Source: Paenibacillus sp. URB8-2
Lineage (GTDB): Bacteria; Bacillota; Bacilli; Paenibacillales; Paenibacillaceae
Direction of reading: 5' to 3'
DNA: 64,000 nt
Assembly: GCF_013393385.1 (NCBI RefSeq)
Contig: NZ_AP023239.1
Location: 248,001-312,000, forward strand
Shown: piece by piece, positions 7,557 to 16,943 of the stretch
Layout: every line of letters begins with the position of its first letter
Position numbering within the stretch: position 1 is the stretch's first letter
Program-made: the position numbers and the translations under genes
The notes under the pieces: model-generated
Databases searched by the model: none
Seen by the model: only the letters and a program-made list of their open reading frames with translations
Told to the model about the DNA's origin: nothing

Positions 7557-8801
7557 TTATCCCGCCAACTGCTTGCCGTCATACATGTATATTTTCTCCT
7601 GCCCGTCGACCACGGTCTTTAAATGCACATTCCGGCCCCACAGACGGTGAACAAGGGGAAGCGTACGTTCGATGTATTTTCGGTCAAGCTCCAGGCCCTC
7701 AAAGCGGTTGTCCAGCAGCAGCTCGCCCCGGCCGTACAGGTCGTCGTCTTTGACCGTAAGGTAGGGGAAGCCGCCGTTGGTCCGGGAACGGATCAGGTTG
7801 TCCTTGATTTCTTCGACGTCTTTCGCCGTTACTTTGTATACCTGATCTTCCTGCTTGAAGACGAACAGATCCATCTCTTCCGCCAGCTCCTGCGTCAAAT
7901 AGTTGCGGATGAACGATACGTCCGACTCCGTCTCCCGGATTTCAAACAGTGCTTCAAGCCCTTCCTTCTTCTCGATATGCCGGAGCATCATGAGACCGAG
8001 ATAGTACGGATTGATCCGCCCCGGGGAAGGCTGGATGACGCCGGCATTCATTTTCGCAAATTCCACAATTTCCGAATCGCTGAGGTCAAGCTCGCGGACG
8101 AGCTTCAGATGCCAATAGCTGGCCCAGCCCTCATTCATAATCTTCGTCTCCATCTGAGGCCAGAAATACAGCATTTCGGCGCGGAGCATATATAAAATTT
8201 CCCGCTGCCATTCCTCCAGATACCGGCTCTGTCCCGCGATATAGCCGATAACATCCTTCACACCTCCGTCCGCTTCGCGGAAGCCCTCCGTTCGGCCGAA
8301 CCGTACAAACGGATCGACATGCTCTTGAATGGCAATGCCGGCGTCCAGAAAGGCCTCGACTTCGTCCGCGCCGTATTCGTGGCTGAAATGCTCGATGCGG
8401 TCGGCGAATACGGCCATACGGTCAACCATCTGCCGGTCTGTGCCTGCGAACATGGCGTTATTTTTGAAGAAATCGCTGTGTCCCAGGACATGTGCCACAA
8501 TCAGCTTGTTCTGAAGCAGGGTGTTGCTGTCCAGCAGGAACGCATAGCAGGGATCGGAGTTGATAACCAGCTCGTAAATTTTGCTCAGCCCATGATCGTA
8601 TTCCGTCTTCATGCGCTGATAGGCTTTGCCGAAGCTCCAATGCGCGAACCGGGTTGGCATGCCGTAGGCTCCGATGGAATACAGCACTTCCGCCGGGCAT
8701 ACCTGGTAGCGCATCGGGAAGAAGTCGAGCCCGCTCTCCAGCGCAAGCTCCGTCAAGCGCTCCGCCGCTTGTTCCAATTGCTCCGCATCTTGATCGATCA
8801 T
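7557..8801 (-). CDS. spoVR: SpoVR family stage V sporulation protein
   Basis: A 414-residue SpoVR-family protein. Conserved blocks are GLDFFPMRYQVCPAE, YGMPTRFAHWSFGKAY, KIYELVINSDPCYAFLL, the KLIVAHVLGHSDFFKNN metal-site-like block, and ETKIMNEGWASYWH. The B. subtilis protein is longer (about 468 residues, recalled); the charged loop after the IQEH motif is shorter here. SpoVR is needed for normal spore cortex formation in Bacillus, and in many bacteria it is encoded with PrkA and a YhbH/YeaH protein, as here. ATG at 8801 follows TAGGAGGAG. Confidence 0.95.
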   Translation of the reverse strand: MIDQDAEQLEQAAERLTELALESGLDFFPMRYQVCPAEVLYSIGAYGMPTRFAHWSFGKAYQRMKTEYDHGLSKIYELVINSDPCYAFLLDSNTLLQNKLIVAHVLGHSDFFKNNAMFAGTDRQMVDRMAVFADRIEHFSHEYGADEVEAFLDAGIAIQEHVDPFVRFGRTEGFREADGGVKDVIGYIAGQSRYLEEWQREILYMLRAEMLYFWPQMETKIMNEGWASYWHLKLVRELDLSDSEIVEFAKMNAGVIQPSPGRINPYYLGLMMLRHIEKKEGLEALFEIRETESDVSFIRNYLTQELAEEMDLFVFKQEDQVYKVTAKDVEEIKDNLIRSRTNGGFPYLTVKDDDLYGRGELLLDNRFEGLELDRKYIERTLPLVHRLWGRNVHLKTVVDGQEKIYMYDGKQLAG

Positions 8802-8825
8802 AAGCGCTGCTCCTCCTATGTCATA

Positions 8826-8884
8826 CGGCGGCCTTTGCGTTCCGAGACTTCCATCTCCGCAAAGACCGCCGCCGGTTTTTTTCG
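8826..8884 (+). terminator. Hairpin with plus-strand T-run between yhbH and spoVR
   Basis: A long imperfect inverted repeat (CGGCGGCCTTTGCG with CGCAAAG-ACCGCCG, one mismatch) is followed on the plus strand by GG and a T-run. Its polarity is opposite to the flanking minus-strand genes, so its role is unclear: it may end antisense transcripts or structure the spoVR leader. Confidence 0.5.
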
Positions 8885-8939
8885 GGGCCCATCAAGCACC
8901 CCATCAGACTTTGAAGCTAAATCCCGCTCCGGGCTTATT

Positions 8940-10298
8940 TCAGCTTGCCTCTACTTCGTCGCCGAAGAAAGCCTTCAGCGTCTTGAACACATCCTCTTTC
9001 TCCTTCAGGACGGACCGGATAAAATCGGGCGATTTCAGACCGGACATCGACTCCCAGAGCCGTTTGCTTCCGTATACATGCTGCCGGATTTCGCCGTAAC
9101 CGAGCACATTGACTTTTTCCAGCAGGTCGCCTGCCAGCTTTACGGTCGTAAGGTTGTCGCTGTCGAGATTGTCCCCGTCCGAGAAGTGAAAGGCGTAGGC
9201 GTTGTATTGGCCCGGAGGGTAATCGTTCTCCAGGATATTTAGCGCCAGTTCGTAGACCGAGGAGCATTTCGTACCGCCGCTTTCGCCCTTGCGGAAGAAG
9301 GATTCCTCGTCCACCTCTTTCGCCTCTGTGCAGTGCGACAGAAACCGGATCTGCACATTCTCGTACTTGGTCCGCAGGAAGCGGACCATCCAGAAGAAGA
9401 AGCTGCGGGCCACATATTTCTCGAAACTGCCCATGGAGCCCGACGTATCCATCATGGCGAGAACAACGGCTGAGGACTGGGGCCTCCGGATATCCTCCCA
9501 TGTCTTGAACCGCAAATCTTCACCGATAATCGGGCCGAGAACCGGTACCGACGCCCCGGAGCCCGGCATGTAGCCGGTGCTTTCGGCCGCTTGGAAGCCG
9601 AGAGTCAGTCCGAGCCGCGCCGCCGTTCCAGCCAGATCATTCGCCCCAGGGCCCGGAGCGGCCCCGGCATTCCCGCCGCCGGTATCGTAGTCGCCGTAAT
9701 CGGCGGAGGATTCCGACCACGCCGCGGCGCCTGGCGATCCCTGCAGTCCGCTGCTTAGCGCCTGGCGTTTGATCGCTTCAAACAGCGTCCGCTTTTTATC
9801 GACATTCGAGATCATGCCCTGCTTGCGGACGTCCTCGAACCGGACGTCTTCGACGGTCAAATCCGGCGCGGCCTTCGGTTTCAGCTTCGGCAGCTTCAAA
9901 TCCTCGAACACGAGCTCGGCCAGCTCATCGATCGTCAGCTCCGCTTCGTAATAGTCGGCTCCTGGCTGATCGCCCGCTTCGCGTCCCTTGCCCGGCCCCG
10001 CCGCCTCGCCTTGCCCCGCCTTGCCGATGATATCGCCGACTTGGGTGCCGCCCTGTCCCTGTCCAACCTGCGGCTTGTCCTGGGAGTTGTAGCGGAACTT
10101 CGGCTCATCCAGGCTGCGGATCGGAACCTTGATCACTTTATCGCCCTGGGGCATTATAATCGACTCTTCGCTGACAAGGTCGGCGAGATTTTCACGAATC
10201 GCTTCCTTTACTTTGCGCTTGTGACGCTCCTGGTCGATTTCTCCCTTGCGGTGCAGCGACCAGTCGTCGCGCGCGATCACGAACAATCGTTTGTCCAT
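8940..10298 (-). CDS. yhbH: YhbH/YeaH (DUF444) sporulation protein with VWA-like domain
   Basis: A 452-residue UPF0229/DUF444 protein. The N-terminus has the family pattern FVIARDDWSLHRKGEIDQERHK, followed by a low-complexity Gly/Gln linker. The C-terminal half is a von Willebrand A-like domain with the MIDAS signature MMDTSGSMG (DxSxS). It works with the PrkA kinase and SpoVR; in E. coli the equivalent YeaG/YeaH pair responds to nitrogen starvation. The ATG at 10298 is chosen because GGGAGG lies 8 nt upstream; a GTG three codons earlier overlaps that site. Confidence 0.93.
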   Translation of the reverse strand: MDKRLFVIARDDWSLHRKGEIDQERHKRKVKEAIRENLADLVSEESIIMPQGDKVIKVPIRSLDEPKFRYNSQDKPQVGQGQGGTQVGDIIGKAGQGEAAGPGKGREAGDQPGADYYEAELTIDELAELVFEDLKLPKLKPKAAPDLTVEDVRFEDVRKQGMISNVDKKRTLFEAIKRQALSSGLQGSPGAAAWSESSADYGDYDTGGGNAGAAPGPGANDLAGTAARLGLTLGFQAAESTGYMPGSGASVPVLGPIIGEDLRFKTWEDIRRPQSSAVVLAMMDTSGSMGSFEKYVARSFFFWMVRFLRTKYENVQIRFLSHCTEAKEVDEESFFRKGESGGTKCSSVYELALNILENDYPPGQYNAYAFHFSDGDNLDSDNLTTVKLAGDLLEKVNVLGYGEIRQHVYGSKRLWESMSGLKSPDFIRSVLKEKEDVFKTLKAFFGDEVEAS

Positions 10299-10494
10299 GC
10301 CGCCCACCTCCCGGAAATGATTGGATTCGAAACCTGGAATTGCGGAATATTAACGCGTGACCGTCCGAAAGTAAAAAGGGAAAGGGGCGAACGGCCGGAA
10401 TGGCCGCCGCCCACAGGCTGAGTGCGATAACAGGTAAATCCTCCCTGGTTATCGATTCAGCAAGCTGAAACGGTATCGAGGTAAGAAATCCTCG

Positions 10495-12396
10495 TCACCG
10501 ATTCAGCAAACTGCCGACGTATTTCATCAGCTCATTCGCGCAAGTGGCGCAGTAGCCGTGATGGTCGATCAGGCGCCGGGACACTTCGTTCATGCGCTTG
10601 AGCTGGCCCTCATCCGGATTGATCGTCGAGGTCGTTATTTTGATGACATCCTTCAGGTCGGCGAACAGCTTCTTCTCGATAGCGTCCTTCAGCGGCTCAT
10701 GCGACGTATATTCGAACTGCCGGCCGCGGCGTGCGAACGACGAAATTTTGATCAGAATTTCCTCGCGGAATGCCCGTTTCTGATTCTCGGTCACGCCGAT
10801 TTGCTCCTCTATGGAACGCATCAGCTTCTCGTCGGGATCATGCTCCTCGGAGGTGATCGGGTCTTTCATTTTGTGACCGCTGCAGTAGGCTTCGACATTA
10901 TCCAGATAGTTGTTGAGCATCGTGTGGGCCGATTCCTCGAAGGAGTAGACAAACGCGCGCTGCACTTCGGTCTTCGCTTTATGATCGTATTCCTTGCGGG
11001 CCTGCGTAATCAGATTCATCAGCCGCTCGCGTTCTTCCTTGGAGATCGATGGATGCTGGTCCAGCCCCTCTTTGAGGGAACGGAGAACGTCCAGGGCATT
11101 GATGCAGGACTTGCTGCCTTTGATGAGCGCGCTGGAAATCCGGTTGATGACATACCGGGGATCGACGCCGGACATGCCCTCGTCATGATGCTCCCGCTGC
11201 AGCTCTTCCACATCGGCTTTTTTCACACCGTCGACTTCGACGCCGTCGTAGAGGTACATTTTTTTGATAAGATCAATGCCCGGTTTCTTCGGTTCTTTCA
11301 GGCGGGACATGACCGTGAAGACGGAGGCTGTCCACAGCGCTCCCGGAGCCAGATGCACCTGATTGTTCAGGCCCGAGGCGTCGACGAGCTTGCGGTAGAT
11401 TCGTTCTTCCTGACTGGCTTTCAAATTATAGGGAATTCGCATGACAATCATGCGGGAGTGGAGGGCTTCATTCTTCTTATTGGAGATAAATGCGCGGTAT
11501 TCGGTTTCGTTCGTATGGGCTATGATCAGTTCGTCGGCGGAGATAAGCGCAAATCGTCCCGCTTTAAAATTGCCTTCCTGAGTCAGAGAGAGCAAATTCC
11601 ACAGAAACTTCTCATCGCATTTCAGAATCTCTTGAAATTCCATCAGGCCGCGGTTGGCCTTGTTAAGTTCGCCGTCAAAACGGTAGGCTCTGGGGTCGGA
11701 TTCGGAACCGTAGCGGGTAATGGTGGAAAAATCAATACTGCCGGTCAGATCGGCAATATCCTGCGATTTGGGGTCTGATGGCGCGAATGTTCCGATTCCC
11801 GTCCGGTCACTTTCTGAGAACAGTACCCGGACCACGGGCATGTCCTCGATTCGGCCTCCGTGTTCACTCTCCAGTCTCATCCGGCAGACCGGGCAGAGAT
11901 CGCCTTCGATATGCACCCCGTACTCTTTGCGGAATTCATCGCGCAGTTCACGAGGGATAAGATGGAGGGGTTCCTCTTGCATCGGGCACCCTTGAATGGC
12001 ATAGAGCGCGCCTTCCGGCGTACGTGTAAAAGATTCAAGTCCGTTCTTCAGCAGGGTGACGAGCGTCGATTTGCCGCCGCTGACCGGACCCATAAGCAGC
12101 AGAAGACGCTTGCGGACATCAAGCCGCTGGGCCGACGGCCGGAAGTATTCTTCCACGAGCAGTTGAATCGCATCCTCCAGGCCGAACAGCGTGCCGCTGA
12201 AAAAAGCGTACTCCCGCCGTCCGTCCCCCAGCTCGGTTATGCCTGCCGCCTCGATCATCCGGTAGACTAATTCGTGAGATGTCCCGGCGATTCGCGGATT
12301 TTCTCTAACGAGCTGCAAGTAATCGAGAAAGGAGCCTTCCCAGAAGAGATCATTCTCCTTGTCCCGATACGTTAACAATTTTTCCAAGAACGTCAT
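10495..12396 (-). CDS. prkA: PrkA serine protein kinase/AAA+ protein
   Basis: A 633-residue PrkA homologue of normal length. The N-terminal AAA domain carries a P-loop GPVSGGKST (about residues 103-111), followed by the typical 'YAIQGCPMQEEPLHLIP' block, a paired-Cys zinc-like element (CPVCRM), and 'GLMEFQEILKCDEKFLWNLLSLTQEG'. The C-terminal part resembles PrkA kinase domains. The product is involved in sporulation in B. subtilis. GGGAGGCGG lies 7 nt before the ATG. It is the first gene of the prkA-yhbH-spoVR set. A 187-bp gap separates it from yhbH and contains a near-copy of the prkA 3' end. Confidence 0.95.
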   Translation of the reverse strand: MTFLEKLLTYRDKENDLFWEGSFLDYLQLVRENPRIAGTSHELVYRMIEAAGITELGDGRREYAFFSGTLFGLEDAIQLLVEEYFRPSAQRLDVRKRLLLLMGPVSGGKSTLVTLLKNGLESFTRTPEGALYAIQGCPMQEEPLHLIPRELRDEFRKEYGVHIEGDLCPVCRMRLESEHGGRIEDMPVVRVLFSESDRTGIGTFAPSDPKSQDIADLTGSIDFSTITRYGSESDPRAYRFDGELNKANRGLMEFQEILKCDEKFLWNLLSLTQEGNFKAGRFALISADELIIAHTNETEYRAFISNKKNEALHSRMIVMRIPYNLKASQEERIYRKLVDASGLNNQVHLAPGALWTASVFTVMSRLKEPKKPGIDLIKKMYLYDGVEVDGVKKADVEELQREHHDEGMSGVDPRYVINRISSALIKGSKSCINALDVLRSLKEGLDQHPSISKEERERLMNLITQARKEYDHKAKTEVQRAFVYSFEESAHTMLNNYLDNVEAYCSGHKMKDPITSEEHDPDEKLMRSIEEQIGVTENQKRAFREEILIKISSFARRGRQFEYTSHEPLKDAIEKKLFADLKDVIKITTSTINPDEGQLKRMNEVSRRLIDHHGYCATCANELMKYVGSLLNR

Positions 12397-12758
12397 GCTT
12401 ACCGCCTCCCTTTTTAATAATGTGGTTCGTGAAAGGTTCAGGTGACAGATGCAGCGCCATGCATGTAGCAGGCACGTCCATTCCGACAGAGCAGTAGAGA
12501 CATTGTTCTTGCATATTTAGTTGTCTATAAAGTGTAGCACAAACTCTATCATCTAGCGACAACAAAAATGTCATACGAGAGTTATAAGCGAACGTAAACA
12601 GCCGGGTTCACAAAAATTTTAAATATTTTTAAGGGGGGGTTAATAGATAACTTAACATTCTGGAAAAAAGAGGGAAACCCAGGGCTGTTCTAATCGGTCT
12701 TATGTTATGAAAACTCACAAGATGGTGGCGACACCGCCTGCTCTATGAATTTCCTCAT

Positions 12759-12786
12759 TTGTATAAACCGGAATAAGGAATACAAT
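12759..12786 (+). promoter_or_regulatory. Candidate promoter of the modD-like gene
   Basis: TTGTAT (12759-12764), a 16-bp spacer and TACAAT (12781-12786) lie 103 bp ahead of the chosen start. In the rest of the ~490-bp gap between prkA and this gene I see only an AT-rich stretch and a short GGTGGCGACACC palindrome near 12724. Confidence 0.45.
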
Positions 12787-12888
12787 AAGCGCCATATTTA
12801 ATTCAAAAAGAATAGGCAGATGAACCGTTTATTACAGCATAGGAGGATAGAGTTGAAGGGGCTATCGCCTGAACAGGAGGGTCAAGCT

Positions 12889-13740
12889 ATGATCTATATT
12901 CCCGATGAGGCCATTGACCGGATGATCGGAGAGGATATTCCTTATCTCGATTTGACGACATGGGCGCTTGATATCGGCGGAAAACGGGGAAAAATTGAGT
13001 ACTTCTCCAGAGAGAAGGCGGTGCTGTGCGGGACGGAAGAAGTGCTGCGCATGTTGGTCAAACTGGGGGTTGCGCCCGAGTTCAGCCTTCCGTCGGGTAC
13101 AGTGATTGAACCGCAGCAGGTATTTCTGTCGGGAACGGGTACGGCGCAGTCGCTGCAGATGGCCTGGAAAGTAACGCAAAATCTGCTGGAATGCTGCTCC
13201 GGCATTGCTACCAAGACAAGACGAATTGTAGACAAAGTGAAGTCAGTCAATCCGGCTGTCTCCGTGGCAAGCACGAGAAAAAGCTTTCCCGGCACCAAGG
13301 CGATGAGCGTCAAGGCGATTCTGTGCGGAGGCGCCGCTCCCCACCGACTGGGGTTGTCCGAGACCGTGCTCGTCTTCAAGGAACATGCAGGCTTTTGCGG
13401 CGGTCCGGATGCTTTGGTCGAGCGGATCGGAGAGCTGAAATCCAGAGTCCCGGAGAAAAAGCTGGTGGTCGAGACAGACTCCGTGGAATACGCTCTCCGT
13501 CTGTGCCGCGCCGGGGTGGATTGTGTGCAGTTCGACAAGCTGTCCCCGGATGAACTGCTTGCGGGAAGCGCGGAGCTTCGGGCCGTGAATCCCAATGTGG
13601 TGCTGCTGGCGGCAGGAGGCATCGACGAGCACAACGCCGCAGCCTATGCGGCTTCCGGCGTCGATGTGCTGGTGACGACCGGCCTGTTCTTCGCGAAGCC
13701 GCTGGATATGAGCGTCCGGTTGCTGCCGGAGGGGGAGTGA
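12889..13740 (+). CDS. modD: ModD-like protein (nicotinate-nucleotide pyrophosphorylase fold)
   Basis: A 283-residue protein of the ModD family, related to quinolinate phosphoribosyltransferase (NadC). The N-terminus MIYIPDEAIDRMIGEDIPYLDLTTW is diagnostic of the family; the barrel shows TKTRRIVDKVKS, STRKSFPGTKAMSVKAILCGG and the HRLGLSETVLVFKEH block. ModD is known from molybdate-transport operons, with unknown biochemical role. Here no modABC is visible. The start is the ATG at 12889 behind AGGAGGG; a longer frame to 12820 is not conserved. Confidence 0.85.
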   Translation: MIYIPDEAIDRMIGEDIPYLDLTTWALDIGGKRGKIEYFSREKAVLCGTEEVLRMLVKLGVAPEFSLPSGTVIEPQQVFLSGTGTAQSLQMAWKVTQNLLECCSGIATKTRRIVDKVKSVNPAVSVASTRKSFPGTKAMSVKAILCGGAAPHRLGLSETVLVFKEHAGFCGGPDALVERIGELKSRVPEKKLVVETDSVEYALRLCRAGVDCVQFDKLSPDELLAGSAELRAVNPNVVLLAAGGIDEHNAAAYAASGVDVLVTTGLFFAKPLDMSVRLLPEGE

Positions 13741-13846
13741 GCGGGAACGCCGGGAAAGGGCGGCGGATTTGGACTCAAAAAATGAAAGTTGTGCATCCCG
13801 AAGGAAGCCAGGAAATAAAGATGTTTTAAAAAGTGCAATCATTTTT

Positions 13847-13923
13847 CAGTAAGTGTATATGTTTTGTTGAAAAAAACCAAGAAATATAAGTATAATTTAA
13901 AAATAAACGTCTACACTTAACTG
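13847..13923 (+). promoter_or_regulatory. AbiE promoter flanked by inverted repeats
   Basis: TTGAAA (13867-13872), an 18-bp spacer and TATAAT (13891-13896) form the promoter of the abiE pair. CAGTAAGTGTA (13847-13857) upstream and TACACTTAACTG (13912-13923) downstream are complementary except for one extra base. AbiEi antitoxins of other systems repress their own promoter through paired inverted repeats, so this is a good operator candidate. Confidence 0.65.
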
Positions 13924-13965
13924 TATGTGATTACATATTTTAAAATAGGTGGGGGGTGTCTCAAC

Positions 13966-14730
13966 ATGGGGGATTTAGATTTTGATTATATAAAAAAGGG
14001 TTTTTTGAATGTTTTTGAACAGCTGGGCGTACACGAAGAAGAATTTTTCAATCTGGTTCGTCGTTATCCTAATATCCATAAACTAGACGATCTTATAGCC
14101 GCTATTAAAACTGAAGGCGAAAGTGAAAAAGAGGCGGCAATCTATCCGGAAATCATAAAGCTGTTTAGGAATTATAATGGGATTGTCAATACGAACATTC
14201 TTAAAGAAAATCAGATAAATTACTATCAGCTTAACAAGCTTGAGTCGATGGGTAAGATTATCAAACTTAAACGTGGGCTCTATGCTCTTAAAGATATCAA
14301 TTACATGGTTGACGAAATAGTAGAAGCGGCTCTTCTTATACCTAAAGGTGTTCTATGTCTATACTCTGCACTTGCCCATCATGAACTAACTACTTATACT
14401 CCGAGTGAATACAATTTTGCAGTATCCCGAAAAGAGAGAAAGCCTACTCTCCCTGACTATCCACCGATCCGGATATTTTCTTATGATGACGATACCTTTG
14501 ACATGGGAATTGAAAAAATAGAGAAGGATGGTCATTTTATTAAAGTGTACGATCTGGAACGAACCATTTGTGATACTGTAAAATACAGGAATAAACTTGA
14601 TGCCAATGTCGTTAAGGAAGGTCTGAATAACTACTCAAATAGCAGGAAGAGGAATTATATCCAACTCCTTAAATATGCGGAGAGATTGAGAGTGAAGTCT
14701 ATCCTGAATAATTACCTTGAGGTGCTATAG
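13966..14730 (+). CDS. abiEi: AbiEi-like antitoxin/transcriptional repressor
   Basis: A 254-residue AbiEi-type antitoxin. After an N-terminal ~65-residue segment there is a winged-helix region (GIVNTNILKENQINYYQLNKLESMGKIIKLKRGLYAL, key elements LKENQI, KLKRGLY), then the AbiEi C-terminal part with KGVLCLYSALAHHELTTYTP and VYDLERTICDTVKYRNKLD. It neutralises the neighbouring nucleotidyltransferase toxin and probably represses the operon. Start: ATG 13966 behind AGGTGGGGGG. The stop directly abuts the toxin gene start. The pair is visibly more AT-rich than the genes around it, consistent with transfer. Confidence 0.88.
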   Translation: MGDLDFDYIKKGFLNVFEQLGVHEEEFFNLVRRYPNIHKLDDLIAAIKTEGESEKEAAIYPEIIKLFRNYNGIVNTNILKENQINYYQLNKLESMGKIIKLKRGLYALKDINYMVDEIVEAALLIPKGVLCLYSALAHHELTTYTPSEYNFAVSRKERKPTLPDYPPIRIFSYDDDTFDMGIEKIEKDGHFIKVYDLERTICDTVKYRNKLDANVVKEGLNNYSNSRKRNYIQLLKYAERLRVKSILNNYLEVL

Positions 14731-15672
14731 ATGGTCACAAATGTTGCCGCTTCAGTCATTGATAAATTAAAGAACGTTGCCAGAGCTAATAAAAAGGCGT
14801 TCAACGTCATCTCCATCCTTTATTATCAGGAGCGTTTCTTAAAACGCTTATCAATGTCCAGTTATAAGGATAATTTTATCCTTAAGGGTGGATTATACTT
14901 ATACTCCGTAACACAGTTCAAATCCAGGCCGACGAGAGATATGGATTTCTCAGGCCGTAGAATGAACAATGATGCCTCTGCATTGGTTCATATCGTTACT
15001 TCTATATGCCAGTTGCCCGCTGGTGATGTTGAGGATGGAATTGTTTTTCATACGGATCAAATCGTTTCCGAAATCATTAAAGAAGATGCAGAATATGAAG
15101 GCGTACGGATAAAGATACCTTGCTCGCTTGGACAAATGAGGGAAGTACTGCAACTCGATATTGGTTTTGGAGATGTGATAGTACCGAGTCCGCAAACGAT
15201 AGAATTCCCAGTTCTCTTATCTAGCATGGAGAGGCCAGAAATATTGGTATACACGAATGATTCCGTCATTGCAGAAAAATTTGAAGCCATGATATCACTT
15301 TCCCTGGCGAACAGTCGGATGAAGGATTTTTTTGATATCTACACGTTGGCCCGTACAAACCCGTTTGAAGGGCTTCGCTTGTACGAAGCTGTATCTGAGA
15401 CATTTAAGCAAAGGACAACCCTTACCGAAAGAGAGCATGTCATTTTCACAGCTGAGTTCTATAAGGATAGACGTAGAGTCACTATGTGGAATGCATTTAT
15501 AAGGAATTTATATCTGGATTATTCGCCATCATTCAAGGAGGTTATGGAACTCATTCATACCTTCCTCAAACCGATCTATGATCATGTGTTGGATGAAAAT
15601 GAGTATTTTGGTAATTGGGATTTTCAATCATTGAATTGGAAAGCAGACAGACCTCTGCCCTCTAAGATTTGA
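14731..15672 (+). CDS. abiEii: AbiEii-like nucleotidyltransferase toxin
   Basis: A 313-residue type IV toxin of the AbiEii/DUF1814 nucleotidyltransferase family. The catalytic strand-turn is visible as FILKGGLYLYSV followed by RPTRDMDFSG (GG...DxD pattern of polymerase-beta-like NTases), and the later conserved block VIAEKFEAMISLSLANSRMKDFFDIYTL is typical. Related toxins block translation by modifying tRNA 3' ends or abort phage infection. It starts with ATG immediately after the antitoxin stop (translational coupling). No inactivating change is seen. Confidence 0.9.
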   Translation: MVTNVAASVIDKLKNVARANKKAFNVISILYYQERFLKRLSMSSYKDNFILKGGLYLYSVTQFKSRPTRDMDFSGRRMNNDASALVHIVTSICQLPAGDVEDGIVFHTDQIVSEIIKEDAEYEGVRIKIPCSLGQMREVLQLDIGFGDVIVPSPQTIEFPVLLSSMERPEILVYTNDSVIAEKFEAMISLSLANSRMKDFFDIYTLARTNPFEGLRLYEAVSETFKQRTTLTEREHVIFTAEFYKDRRRVTMWNAFIRNLYLDYSPSFKEVMELIHTFLKPIYDHVLDENEYFGNWDFQSLNWKADRPLPSKI

Positions 15673-15688
15673 TTAGTTTTTTAACCCC

Positions 15689-15943
15689 CGCCAAAGGTTC
15701 CTTGCCGATTTCCTCTCCAGAGCCGAACGTCCTCAGGCGGATGACTGGGAAACCTTTCTGCTGTTTCTGGAAATAGGCAACGTGATTAGTGAAATGGGGC
15801 TGATCGATCCCGTCCTGCCTGGGTGTCTGCTGCCCGGCTATTGGCGAGGGAATGAGATTCTCGGGAAAATGTTCGCCTGCATGCGCCGGATCGGAAGCGC
15901 CTTGCCCCCCGATTCCGTATACCGGAAATATGTGCGGCTGTAA
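15689..15943 (+). pseudogene. 3' remnant of a PaaX-family transcriptional regulator
   Basis: About 80 codons without a start resemble the C-terminal domain of PaaX-type regulators (phenylacetate repressor family): SRAERP, a helical ETFLLFLEIGNVI segment, DPVLPGCLLPGYWRGNEILGKMF, a block typical of the family's end. The frame is open only from just behind the AbiEii stop (TAG at 15674). No 5' part is found left of the abiE pair, so arrival of abiE probably came with deletion of the rest. Confidence 0.6.
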
Positions 15944-16011
15944 TCCGGTCGCTATTTGCGGGATTTTTCATTCACCGAATTTTCGATTTAACAAGCCTTG
16001 TGCCTGCTTAT

Positions 16012-16041
16012 TTGTCCCGCACCCCCTTTAAGAGATATAAT
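16012..16041 (+). promoter_or_regulatory. Candidate promoter of the yebC-like gene
   Basis: TTGTCC (16012-16017), an 18-bp spacer and TATAAT (16036-16041). A second TATAAT at 16055-16060 has no good -35 partner. Confidence 0.5.
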
Positions 16042-16100
16042 GACAGGAGTATACTATAATAGACTGCGTCTAATTACTTGTTGAAAGAGAGCGATAACGT

Positions 16101-16820
16101 ATGGGTCGTAAGTGGAATAATATTAAGGAAAAGAAGGCGTCCAAGGACGCCAACACAAGTCGTATATATGCAAGATTCGGGCGTGAGATTTATGTAGTGG
16201 CCAAGCAGGGCGAGCCGGACCCGGAGTCGAACCGGGCGCTGAGAGTCGTGCTGGAACGCGCCAAGACGTACAATGTGCCGAAGGCGATTATCGACCGCGC
16301 GCTTGAGAAAGCGAAAGGCAATTCGGATGAGACTTATGATGAGCTGCGCTATGAAGGCTTCGGACCGAACGGATCGATGATTATCGTCGACGCGCTGACC
16401 AACAATGTCAACCGCACCGCCTCCGAAGTGCGCGCCGCATTCAGCAAGAACGGCGGCAGTCTTGGCGTGAGCGGATCGGTCAACTATATGTTCGATTCGA
16501 CGGCGGTCATCGGCCTTGTCGGCAAGAGCGCAGACGAAGTGCTGGAAATTCTGATGGAAGCGGACGTGGATGCGCGCGATATTCTGGAAGAAGACGAAGC
16601 CGTCATTGTATACGCCGAGCCGGATCAGTTCCATGCCGTTCAGGAAGCGTTCAAGACCGCGGGCGTAACCGAATTTACGGTTGCCGAGCTGACGATGCTT
16701 CCCCAGAACTACGTGACAATTCCGGAAGATTCCCAGGCACAGTTCGAGAAGCTGATCGATGTTCTGGAGGATCTGGAAGACGTGCAGCAAGTTTATCATA
16801 ACGTGGATTTTGAAGAGTAG
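16101..16820 (+). CDS. YebC/PmpR family protein, YeeI type
   Basis: A 239-residue YebC-family protein of usual length. It begins [23 protein letters not shown] and carries the family blocks [24 protein letters not shown] and [11 protein letters not shown]. The family is described as transcriptional regulators and more recently as ribosome-associated factors helping translation of difficult sequences. The '[12 protein letters not shown]' start is that of the Bacillus YeeI paralogue rather than YrbC. Only a weak GAAAGAGAG site lies ahead of the ATG. A hairpin at 16897 ends the transcript. Confidence 0.93.
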   Translation: MGRKWNNIKEKKASKDANTSRIYARFGREIYVVAKQGEPDPESNRALRVVLERAKTYNVPKAIIDRALEKAKGNSDETYDELRYEGFGPNGSMIIVDALTNNVNRTASEVRAAFSKNGGSLGVSGSVNYMFDSTAVIGLVGKSADEVLEILMEADVDARDILEEDEAVIVYAEPDQFHAVQEAFKTAGVTEFTVAELTMLPQNYVTIPEDSQAQFEKLIDVLEDLEDVQQVYHNVDFEE

Positions 16821-16896
16821 TTAGGGCTGCTTTGTCATCCCTCAACAGGATGCAACAACCGTTCTTATACTGCTTTAATGAATCCGAATGAAAAAC

Positions 16897-16934
16897 ACAA
16901 GCCCGGCCCCCTTATAACGGGGGACCGGGCTTGT
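16897..16934 (+). terminator. Terminator hairpin after the yebC-like gene
   Basis: ACAAGCCCGG pairs with CCGGGCTTGT, and inside it CCCCC pairs with GGGGG; the T-tract (CATTTGTTC) is weak. Confidence 0.7.
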
Positions 16935-16943
16935 CATTTGTTC

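Noticed and set aside
14731..15672. A chromosomal essential nucleotidyltransferase
   Set aside because: The DUF1814 motifs and the adjacent AbiEi-like gene identify a toxin-antitoxin pair.
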